A stretch of 64,000 bases of DNA from Panagrolaimus kolymaensis. Its lineage: Eukaryota; Nematoda; Chromadorea; Rhabditida; Panagrolaimidae. The stretch covers positions 248,001-312,000 of the forward strand of contig JAJQJQ010000073.1 of NCBI GenBank assembly GCA_028622995.1, read 5' to 3'. The notes under the pieces were generated by a model. That model was not told where the DNA came from, ran no database searches, and saw nothing but the letters and a program-made list of their open reading frames with translations. Within the stretch, counting starts at the first letter, position 1. Every line of letters starts with the position of its first letter. Position numbers and translations under genes: made by a program. Of this stretch, positions 50,201 through 62,200 are shown piece after piece.

Positions 50201-53200
50201 ATCTATGGCATTGCAGTTGCCGCCGCTCTCTTTTTGATGAGCCGATTAGGGCCTTAAGCTTTTCTCTCTTTCTCGCGCATTATTGAATCGAATTTACTTC
50301 TTTTTTTTAAACACATCCTTAAAAACATTTTCATGTCTCCACAAATTATCTAAAAACTAAATCTGTCGTTGCTCGTTTTTTGATTAAATCCATCTTTTTT
50401 TGCGTTCAAGTGAATACGCAAATTTGCTTCAAAGCGAACGAAGAAAGAAGTTTGAAAACGGATGAATGACTAAAAAAAAATTAAAGAAGAAAAACATGAA
50501 ACTTTTTTTTTCTCATGAACTTGTCAAAAAAAGGGATATTTTTAGAAAAAAAAGATACATAAAAAAATTGACGGATGATTATTAGTAATGCATAATAAAA
50601 TAATTTTATTTTTGGCATGTATCTTTTTCAATGTTATTTTGAGGGGAAAAATAAGTTTATTAACAAAAAATTTTTTATCACTTTTTTATGTTTCTATCTT
50701 TCTTTGTGAAAGTAACCATTTTGAAACAATACTTTTCAATTTTCAATTACTATCATTAAGCATCATTGTGAGAACTATTTTCTTATTCATTGTTTCTTTC
50801 TTTCAACACAAAGAAAACAGAATTAAATTAAATTTATGAAACAAAGCAATCGTGAATTTATTTTCGCCTGTTGAAGACACAAGGCTTTCTTTGTGTGGTC
50901 ATTTTTGCAACAAAAAAATTGGAAAAAACTCATGATGAAATAAAAAAAAAGCAGCAGCTTCGAGTCATTTAATTAATATTAGTCGAGAAATAAGCAAGTC
51001 TCTTGGCTTCCTACTACTTTTTTTTGCGTGCCAACTCTTTGGTCATTTTATTTTGAAGAAAAAAAAACGAGAGAAAGGAAAAAATATATAAAAAAATGAA
51101 GGGAAATGTAAAAAAATTTTAATTTTGAAGGTGCAAGCAAGAAAATAAACTAAATTAAATAATTTGCAAATTCCTTTTGCTCAGGGAATAGCAAAAACAA
51201 GCTAAAATTGGTAATTTTCAAAAATGATAGTAATTACATATTTAAAATTATCGTTAATTTTTTGTTACTTTCAATAAACGGTAGTAACCAGATATACCAA
51301 AATATTATTAATTTTCAATTACTCTCTTCCATACTAAAAAAAAGATTTTGTCCAAGATTTGCAAGCTTTTTTTCTTCTAAATAAAATATTATTCACATTG
51401 CTCAATTTTTGATCATAAACTATTATTTTTGTTTTCTAAAATTTTACAACTTCTTTGGTCAACTATATTTTTTTTTTCTCCTGGACCATAAAGTTGTTGT
51501 GACCGCAAACAATTTTACAATCTCTATTTTTACGCTCTCTTGCGCAATCTCTTTCTTTCTATCTTTTCTTTTTTTTTTTAATTGCAAACAATCTTTGACA
51601 ACAAGCGACGGCGCGTGCATGAAAGATAACTCCTTTTCCGATTTTTTCATTTTCCTCTCAACTTCAAAAGCGGCATTAGTTTAGTTTTTTCATGTGAACC
51701 GCAAAAATTATAAAAAATAAAAAACAGAGGTGACAATTTTTACAGCAACAACAATCTTCTCAAATCAGATGAATCTCTTCTCTTTTTTTTTACTTATCGC
51801 ACTTCTTTTTTGTCGGAACATGAGCTTTTGTTTTTTTTTCGTTGTGTTAGTTGAAAACCAAAAAAAGAGTAGAAAGAAACAGTCTAATTATGTTTTTTGC
51901 TCGATCGCTCAATTGACCATTCAATTTTTTTCGTTGGAAACGAAATGAAAAAAGACTGAGGGACCAACTGCAAAAAAGAGAATGATACGCTTGGGCCACA
52001 AAGTAAAGAGGAAAGCGCACATGCATACTTAAAGATTGCAACTGCAGCAAGCGACTTTGTTGTTTTTCTAACTCTCCAATTCATAGCAATAGGAAGGATT
52101 ATGTCAGTTCAATGGAACCAGTAGGAATTCGTGGCCTTGTGGCGCAATGGATAAGAAAAATAAGTATGAAAAAACTAAAAATAAGTTTTTGATTTTAATA
52201 CATTATTTCTTTATGAAAATTAAGTACAATTTATTTGAAAAGAAAGGATGTAAAAGATGAAGAAATTTTTTTTGTATCGAACAAACGAAGGGGACCATTT
52301 TCGTGTCAGGAATTTTCATGCCTTTTCATGCTTTTTCATGCTTTTTCATGCTTTTTCATGCTTTTTCATGCTTTTTTCATGATTTTATCGCGTCTGCCTA
52401 CGGAGCAGAAGATTGTAGGTTCGAATCCTGCCAAGGTCGAAAGTTTTTGCAATTTTTTTGCTTACAAACAAAATAATAAATTCTCGATTTTTCAGAAACA
52501 TTCGCTTATAATTTTTTTTCTTCTAATTTTTGCATAAATAAATGAGTAAATTAAAAAATGTGTTATTAACAAAACACTTAAGTAAATTGGAACACAAGGG
52601 CTTAATTGAGTGACTTGAAGCTGCTTTTTTTTGTTTTCAATATTGTTGGGTGAATGAATTGAATGAGTGAATAATTCATGATGATGAGATATCGAGGGAT
52701 TTTTCGGGGATGACAGTTGCTTTAGAAAATTTAATTAACAACAATTGAATGGTAAAAAAATGCGAAAACAATGAAACAGCTTTTTTGGAAGAGAAAATCG
52801 TTTTTTTTCTTTCATAGATCGTCTGCTACTTTTGGCCTGCTTTTTTGGTTGAATAGAATTTTTTCAAAATCTCGAGAAAAAAATTTTGAGATTGCATAAT
52901 AGCGGAATGTAAAATGAATATAACCGATTGACTTCTTTTTTCTATTCAAATAATTTTTTTTTCATTCAAAAATTGCATCGATAAAAAAAATGGTGGACGC
53001 CAACAGCGACTTCAACAATGACCAATCATTTTTTCTATGTATTTTTCCAGGTGGTTAGCGTTTGTTTTATATTGTTTAAAAGAAAAAAATGAACAATACA
53101 AAAAAACGGTATTTCGTGGTGGTCAATTTTTTTTTCTTTAGTTTTTTAGTTTCCTTCCCAGGGTTCGAAAGCTGCAAAAAGAATTACCTGCAAATATACT

Positions 53201-56200
53201 GCATTTTTTGCAGCGTATTTGCAGGTAATGCAAGGATGCACTAACTGCGCACTACCTGCAAATTAAATGCGCACGTAATGACATGTTGCAGCTAGCTTTT
53301 TCTTTTTGTTGCAATTTTTAATTAAAATGAAACAAAAAAAGTAATTTTTTTTGATATTTATCCTAATATTTGGTATTCAGTTTCTGATGTTTAAGTTTAT
53401 CTAATTTACCATATTATTATTTTTCAAACTTTAAAATTGTTTATCGTTTTCATTTACCCTTTAATGTGTTTTTCTTATTATTTTTTTCTCACCAAATCAA
53501 ATTTTGGATTGTGAAATTTTGTTGTTGTTTTAAAAGATAGTGTAATGTCTCATCAGCTATCGGCGCCAATAAATTGCGCTTATTCTTCTTTCTCCATTCT
53601 AAAGAAAGAAGATACTAAAAGGATATTTTGGAATATGATAGATAACATTTTCGTTTTTTTTTAATGTTGTTTACGTTTTCTCTATTTCCTATTTTTCTCC
53701 AAGCAAGCGAAAGAGCACTTTTTCATTTTGCGCATTCTTATTTGCGGTTTTTTTTTCGAAATCTTCTTATTTTTAAAGGCCATTTCGCATCGAAGTGTTG
53801 CCTTTAAAAAAATTGCAATCTTTCTTTTTATAAATCAACAAGGATGCTTGCCTCTTATTTTGTTTTTGCTTCAATACAACTTTAATCTTCTTTTTTTTTA
53901 ACTAAAAAAGAAACGGGCAATTTTTTATGTTATGCTAGATCCTACATCAACCAAAGCGTCAACACTCGTGCTTCCCATAATCGTCCTATGAAAATTCATG
54001 ATGTTAGATCATACGAGGATGGTGGTTTTGCTTTCACCCCTGAAGAAGCTACGGTAGCTGATTTTCAAGCAGAAAAAAGAAGCATTGGAGAAGATTCAGA
54101 AAGATTTAATGCTTATGCTTGGGCCACCAATCTTGGATTAAGCTATTCACTCAAAGAAACACCAATGGATGCAAGTGATGGCCAAGTTGGTGATGAATAT
54201 GATGAAGATGCTTAGAACTTAATTGCATGTTCATATATTCATGCATTATCCTTAACTTTAACCCGAAATATAGTTTTCAGTTTAATAATATTATTATTTT
54301 TTTTTCTCTTTTTTTGGTTGATTAGTTGTTTTTTGTTTTAAAATAAATGTATTAATAATAAAAATTTTAAAATTTATATTCATAAATTAGCATTAATTAT
54401 GTTCATATGGGTGAGGAATAGTCATAAAAAATAAATGTGTGGAAACTTCAATTATTGCATATTTGGATAAAAAACTTTGCACATTAAACAAAGCAAGTTC
54501 TTCGCGTTCAAAATCATTTTTATCTGCGTAGCAGCAATATTGATAAGCGAGAGGATGGTTTTTCAAAAATGAATTACTATTTATCAAATTTGTAAAATAA
54601 TCTAATACTTTTAATCGATGACCACAAAAATATAATTCATTTGTTGCTGTTTTGATGATGCCCATGACTTTAATGACTTCATATTTATCTTCGTTTCTTA
54701 CAGCAACATAACAATTTGGATTCGAGGCTCGGTTGTAATGAGAAATCGAATAACCATCAACTTGAATTTCAGAAAGGGATATCCAGTTTAAATTAAATCG
54801 ATTAATATATTCAACAATATTTTGAGGAAGCGAACAAACTTGAGTTGTTTTTGTATCATCGCAATTGAAATAAGTTTTTAATTTGGGTGAACCATTTCTT
54901 TCTAACCAACATATTGTTGATCTCAAAAGACTCATCCTTTCACCAATTTGTTTTACGGTAACATCCATATTAAAACATGTGATATTTTCACCAATTTTTC
55001 CAATTGCTGATTCTCCAGCAAAAGCAGAATGGGTTGACAATGGGCCATGAGAAAGTACTTGCTGGGGCAAATGTAAATTTTCATGAGCTTTAAATGTCAT
55101 AGCAGAAGAAGTCCATAAACGCTCACGGTTTTGTGCCCAAAATGTTAAAATGTTTTTTGCTGATTCAATCATTTGATTAGAAATTCGAGAGCTTGTGAGC
55201 ATTCTGATGGCTGATGAATACAAAATCATATTTTGAACAAGATCTTTTAGATATGGTTGTTCACTCGAAAGTGTAGCAACATAAAATAAAACTGTGGGTA
55301 CTATATATAAACTGAATAGTTTAAGTTCTGATGCCTTCCAAGTGGAAAAGACTGAAGTTGGCCGAAGTTTATTTCTTTGGTATTCTTTGGGGAAAATTAT
55401 TCTAAAAATAATATTGTTTTTTTTAAACTATAACTTTCATTAAGAAACTTACTTGGAAATAATTAAATCGAGTTCAGCTCTTCCATTTTGAGAAATTTTA
55501 ATTAATCTTCTTACATCAGAGTTCACACGAAAGCCTTTTAATAATCTGGAAAGATCGTCTTCCACAGGTCCACGATAAACTGAATGCATGACATCAATTG
55601 CAACAGCTTTTGGAAAATTTTCAACTAAACCATTCAAAATGCTTCGACCAGTAACGCCTTGAGTTAAATTAATAAAAGTGTCAGGATCACGGTTTATAAA
55701 AGGGACCATTGGAAAAATAACACTAAAATGATTACTATGTTGTATGTGAGGATACAATAATAAAACCCTTACTGTCCTTTATAAAGGCCGTGAATATTGC
55801 AGTTAAAGCAGGAATCATAACCTTGAACATTGATCATTGATAATAAATGTTGCCGGGCTGGAATATCTGCAATAACTTGCAGATATTTGATGGAAAACAG
55901 AGTTTCATCTACAACAAATCTTGATGGGCGACCTAATTTGCTGAAGATTAAACTCCAATTTGGTTTTGATCTTCCATACCAATATGCATAATAAACAATA
56001 TTCGAATATTTGTGTCTAATTTTGGGAGGAAGATCCAATGCGAAAGCCGCTAATGGCCAGCCTTCAGCATTCCCAGTTTTAGAATATCTTCCCCCATCAG
56101 TGTATAATGATACGGGAAACATGTTTGGAGTTTTCGCAGAAACATGTCGATAATGTTCAGTTTGATGAATATCCATATATTCAGTTTGTAATAACATTTT

Positions 56201-59200
56201 AGCTTTATAGTCATTCATGACATTTGCATATTCTAAAAATCGATTTTTAACGGGGATATAATAAATATATTTTTTACTTCGTTGCAATGAAGAAAGTTGG
56301 GAATTTATATCGAAGGTTAATAAAATAGCTTTTTCATTTTTTCCACATGTACAAATATCTTTAAAGCAAGAACTGCACAACATAAATGTATCCTTGACAA
56401 AATTTGATTCAGCTTTTGATGCCACAATACTCTTAATTTTTTCATAAGATGATGGAACTCGATTTGATTCAGGAAGGAAAATTCGAAATAAATCTAACAC
56501 AGTATTAACTGCAGCATCAGATAAATTTTTTCGACGAGCCATTGCCATTATAGCCATTGAAAATTCAATAGTGGAATATGGAGAATTGGGAAATAACTTT
56601 TCAACTGTGATTATTTCTGTGGTAGGAGGCTCATCGGGGTTCCAAATAATATCATCCAAATCCAATTGATGCCTGTAATTTTCCCAATTTTCTTCAAAAT
56701 TATAGTCTGGAATTACTGGATCAGAATCAAAAGTGTCATATTGAAAACTATCAGCATTGGGATTATTGGATGAATTCCCCGGTGAAATAGATTGATCTTG
56801 TCCTTCAGTAGGACCTTTTATAAGCTTACGATATTCAGCCGCTCTTCTCTTTTCACCTTCTGTATTAAACATTTCACTACAAAAATTAAATGGTTATCTG
56901 AATTTCAAGCGTGTTTCGCGAAAATTGGGTAGTATAAAAATTGAATTAAAAAAGTTTATTGAAAATCGTTCAAAAAAACAATCAATAAAAATATTTATTT
57001 TAAAAAAACCAAATTGCGCGCTCGCAATTTGCAATGCGCTCCTGCTTTTCTTTGAGTTTGCATTTTTTACAACCTTCACTTTTATTTTTTGTTCCTTTTT
57101 AGTATTTTAATCCTTTTCCTTTATTTTATATTAAACCCCAGTAATTTGTTACCGAGTATGTTCGAAACGGGAAGCAATATTATAGAATTTCCTTTTTGCC
57201 TCAAGAAATTGTTTTTTTGTAACTTTCCATGGAATTATTATATCTATCCTTTTTCTTAACAATCTGTAGTTATTTTTCATTATATACCATTTACATGTGC
57301 GATCTGTTTGTAAGTTCCAGATTATTTTTTCTCACACTATTTTTTATTTTTTATATTTCAGGAACTTCTGTTTGGTGAGTAACAGAATTTTTTATTTTTT
57401 ATGTATGTTGTTTAATGATGCCCTCCCTTTACAGGTGCTATCTGTTTGTAAGTTACAGATAGTTTTTTTTCCACTTTCAATGTATTATTTTTTTCTATTA
57501 TTCTTATTTTAGAAACCTTTGTTTTGTAAGTAACAAAGCCTTTTTTGTTTTATTTTTTGATTGTTAGTTGTTATAAGAATTCTTCATTATTAATCATCCT
57601 TTTTAGAATATTTCTGTTTGTAAGTTGCAGAAATTTTTTTATCCATTTTGAAAGTAACAAAAAAACAATTTCTTGAGGCAAAAATGCAGTTTGAATTAAA
57701 ATTTTTACGCGTATTTTATTATCACTACCGTACCTGATTATTCGTGTATTATAATATTTTTGCCGCGTTTGTTAGAAAAAATAACTAACCAAACTAAATA
57801 GGTATAGCTAGTTTAGGTTAGTTCCTCTTTTTATTCCTCGTTAAATTCGTGTCGCGTTTATTCTAATTCGCTGGTTAAAAGTTAATACTTTTCTTTAATT
57901 AAAAGCAATATGTAAAATATTGCTTTTAATAAAGAGAAATATTGATTTTTGATCAAATTTTATATTGATATGCAAGCGTAAAAACGAAAGGAAATAATAA
58001 CTGCAAAAAAATTGCAGTTAATGGGCATTAGCTGCAAAAGAAGTTGCAGTTACTGCGCAGCTTATTTGCAGTAACTGCGCAGCGTATTTTCGTTAGTTGC
58101 GCCTTTACTGCAAAATAAGCTGCGAATTAGCTGCGCAGTAAGTGCATTGCCCTTGCAGCGAAGGCTGGGTTTTTAAGCATCCAATTTCTTTTAGTTGCCT
58201 TTCTTTCTCACACCAGGGTGCCATACAAATTTTTGCTAAGGTAGTGAGAGAGCAGTAAGTACAGCTTTACGGCTGTTAATTTATTTCCTAGTGCTTGCTT
58301 TTCTCAAAATAAAAATCGGCAAAAAATGAGGGCTATAATTGGATTAGAAAAATCCGACGACGACGACAAAACGGTCAAGAAAAGCAAAAAAAAAAACAAA
58401 AACAAACAATGCTTTGCTTTCTTTCTTTTTTCTTCCGATTTGGTCACCTGTAATCATCCTCCAAACGACTAGACGACTACTAACTAAAAATGGCACACTT
58501 TTTTGACTGTAGCTTTTTTTTCGGGTGAAGCTTGAGTTTTAAGTACTCCAAAATGAAGGGACTTTTCAATACTCTTTTTTTCTTCTTTTCGCGCAGTTTA
58601 GCGAAAAAGGACAATTTTAAAAATAATTTTTAAAGAAATAAAAAAATGATGAAAGGCAAGCAAAAAAAAGTAATTGATGTACAAAAGAAGAAACATGCAT
58701 GCACGCTCATTCACATGCAATCTATCAAAACTCTTTCATTCAAAGGAACGCCGGAAGTTGTTGTCGAGGACTTCCTGAAAATGTTTCAATTTAAAAAAGA
58801 AAGAAAGAAACAGAAACAAACTAATAAGAAATATTTTTAAAGAAAGAAACTAAAAAAGCAAAAAGTAAATTAAAGTTTTTAAATAAAAAAAAGTAAGAAA
58901 GAAAAGAAAATGAAAGAAAGTTTGTAAAATAAAGTTTGAATGAATTCAGGGGTTTTGAAAATATGCAAATTTTATATGAAAAAAGTCTGTTGCAAAAAAA
59001 AGTGAAACTTCAAAAATTTAAAAAAACAACATTCACTGTTTTTGTGATAGTAACCAAATTTTGAAAATTTTTTTTATCACTTTTGAATTACTATCTTCAA
59101 TTTAAAAATTGCTTATTATTATAAAAAACTTTCAAAACCCAAATTGGTAATAACCAAATAATTGATAGTACTCAAATTCGATAACTTCCCAAAAATTCCA

Positions 59201-62200
59201 TTAACTTTCAGGACGCTCTCAAACTATCCATCTCGAAGTTATGGATGTTGATGAATCTCCGAGATTCCTTAATTCACCCAAACCCTTTCTTGCTGTAGTA
59301 CCATATGAACGTCCACTTGGATATCAAGTATATCAATTTGTTGCTCGAGATGAAAATGGTGATGGTAATGGACAAATTGAATATCGCTTAATTAATTCTG
59401 AACGTAAGTCCTCCATTTTTTTTTTAAACAAACGGGACTAATTTTTTTATTTTTGTTTTTGGATAAACAAAACAAAATAAAAAGTCACTGACCATACTCT
59501 AATCCAATTTTTGTGTTAGTTAGTTAGTTACTTCGTTTTTTCCTTTCAAATCCTTTTTAAAAAAAGCTGAGAAAAAAAATACAGAAAAATACTATTCTCA
59601 ATGTCCTCAATTTTTATTTTTTATTTTTGCAGCTGCTTTTAATCTAATTTTTTATGTTACTTTTAGTAAAATATATATTTTTCTGTGCCTCAAGTTACCC
59701 TTTTTGGAGAAGAAAAAAAAGCAGCTTTTTTCTTTGGATTATACCGAAAAAGACGATAGCAAAAAAGGGGATAAAAAACTCGAAAAAAAATCCCCTTAAT
59801 TCAAAGTCTGCAAATTCGCATAAAAATAATCAAAAAAGAATTGATAAAAATTTTGATATTTTCTTGTTCAGAAATCAGAAATAAAAAAATTGTAAACTTC
59901 TCAAAAAAATTAAAACGAAAATCTAACTTATCTAATAACTTATTTCTTTATGCTAAAAGAATTTTGGAACAATATTATTTAAATTTTACAGTAAAAAATA
60001 ATAATTTTTTCAGCTTCTGGATCTTTTACCATCGATGCAAAAAGTGGAGCAGTTCGAACAGCTCAAAGGAAATATTCCCCTGGTTCCATTTATAAATTGT
60101 ACGTTCAAGCTCGAGATGCTACACCCAAAAATATAAATAATAATAATTCCACCACATTCAAACAAAAACAACAAAGTGAAATCGCTGTATTGGAATTACT
60201 TGCGGGTGATCGACCTCCACAATTTTTAAATTCAAAATATTCACGAAAAATTCGTGAAGATTCCAATGTTGGAAATAGCCTTTTACTTATTGAAACTCAT
60301 ACTTTTCGAGCCATTGATGAACGGCGAATTAAAGCTCCACAAAAATTTTATCTTCTCAATGAACTCACGGATGATGAAAGTCCATATTTTACAATTGATG
60401 AAAATAGTGGTTTAGTAACTCTCAAAAGAGCATTGGATTTTGATGATCCAGCAATACCAAAAATTTTTAAACTTCGAGGTTTGTTAAAAAAAATTTATTT
60501 GCTTATAATAAATTCAACGTAAGTTTTTTTTAGCGGTCGTTAAAGAAGATGGAAAAGAAAATTCAGTGCCCGTTGAATTTGAAATTGAAGATGTTAATGA
60601 TAATATTCCAACATTTGTTCAACCTCTTTACACGGCAACCACCAAAGAAAATATTGCCATTGGAAAATCTATTTTGCAAGGTATTTTTTTGAGACCCTAA
60701 ATTTCTTTTCATTCATCGCAGGACCCCATAATTTTAAATTTAATAAAAATATTTATTTAATTTTGTTTTAGTTCGCGCAATTGACAAAGATTCCTCTGAA
60801 AATTCTCGAATTGTTTACACCGTCGATCATCCAGATTTTTCTGTTTCGGATTCCGGTGAAATTAGTGCTCGCCGAAGATTAAATGCAGATCAAAATCGTG
60901 AAAGATTTTTTATTTATCGATTTAATGTAACTGCGGAAGATCGAGGCATGCCTCGGCAACGAAGTTCAGCGATCGTTCATATTCGAACTGAAAACACCAA
61001 TGATGAACCACCCATGTTTGTTCCAACGAGAGAATATTCAACTGCCATCGCTGAAGATGCTCAAGGTGGAACACCCGTGCTTCAAATACAAGCAATTGAT
61101 CCAGATCGAGATCAAGTATCCTATGGATTTTTAGATGAATATGGTTTTGAAACGAGTGAAACAGAGTTGTTTGAAATTGATAAAGATACTGGATTGATTA
61201 GACTCAAAGAAAATGTTTCACCCATGGAATTACTAAATTATGGAAGTCCATATAATCTCACAGTCGTAGCCAAAGATGATGGTTCATGTTGCGATGAAGA
61301 AAATCCCCTTCAACATACTCAAACCGCCACAGTTCGAATAGGAATTGCAGATGTAAATAATAATAAACCTGAATTTCCTGAATGTTCAAGTTATAGTCAA
61401 AAAGCTAAAATTGAAGAAGGCCAATATCGACATGGTGAAGCCCCAGTAATTATTCAAGTTAAAGCCACGGATGATGATGCTTCAACAAATGGAGAAATTA
61501 TTTATTCTCTTTATTATGCTAGAAGTGAATCACGAAAGCCATTTGTTATTGATTCGGTTACAGGCGAATTAAGGCCATCGCCTCATTTTGTTTTTGATCG
61601 AGAACAAAAAGCTTTTGAAGAAGTAACCGTAAAAGCCACGGATAAAGGTGAACGACCTTTAATTGGATTTTGTCAATTCACAGTTCAAATAATTGACTTT
61701 AATGATAATAGTCCAGAATTTGAGCGACCTTTATATGAAACATCCATTTCCCGAAGCATTCAACCTGGAGCTTCAGTTCTCACAGTTTTAGCAGACGATC
61801 GAGATTCAGCACCAAATGCAAAAATTACATATAAAATTGAAGCGGATGAAACAGCGCCACCAGAATATTTTGATGATATTTCATTTTTTACTCTAACAAC
61901 TCCATCTTCCGGAGAAATAACCCTTGCCAAATCAATTCCTCAAGATCGAAAAAGATTTATGTTTAATGTTTTGGCTTCGGATAATGGAAAACCCGAATCA
62001 AGGCAATCTTTGGTTCAAGTGATTGTGGTGGTTCATGAACAAGCTCAAAATGCACCTATATGGCAAAGTTCACCATCTTGCAAGCAATCCATAGCTGTCG
62101 AAGAAGATATCCCAGTTTACACGGAACTTTTTAAATGTCGAGCGAGTAGTGCAAATCAAAAATCACAAATTTCATATAAAATGACAAATGGCGTAAAACT

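Larger units (their letters stand above)
53157..58169. mobile_element. putative 5.0-kb CACTA-like DNA transposon in a cadherin intron
   Basis: The left end (53157) begins CCCAGGGTTCGAAAGCTGCA. The complement of the right end (to 58169) begins CCCAGCCTTCGCTGCAAGG, a short imperfect terminal inverted repeat. Just inside both ends are clusters of TGCAG/TTACTGC palindromes, the subterminal-repeat layout typical of CACTA/EnSpm elements. The interior holds an intact 792-aa transposase-like gene on the minus strand, a short acidic frame on the plus strand and a hairpin array. No convincing target duplication is seen (TT at most), so the exact ends and the superfamily are inferences. Confidence 0.55.

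Noticed and set aside
57193..57684. Spliced-leader RNA gene cluster
   Set aside because: The GTAAGT motifs recall SL donors, but the 13-nt segments before them do not match known 22-nt leaders and no Sm site pattern follows.
58646..58840. Lys-rich 64-aa plus-strand frame
   Set aside because: A-rich low complexity in an intron with no homology or splice support.
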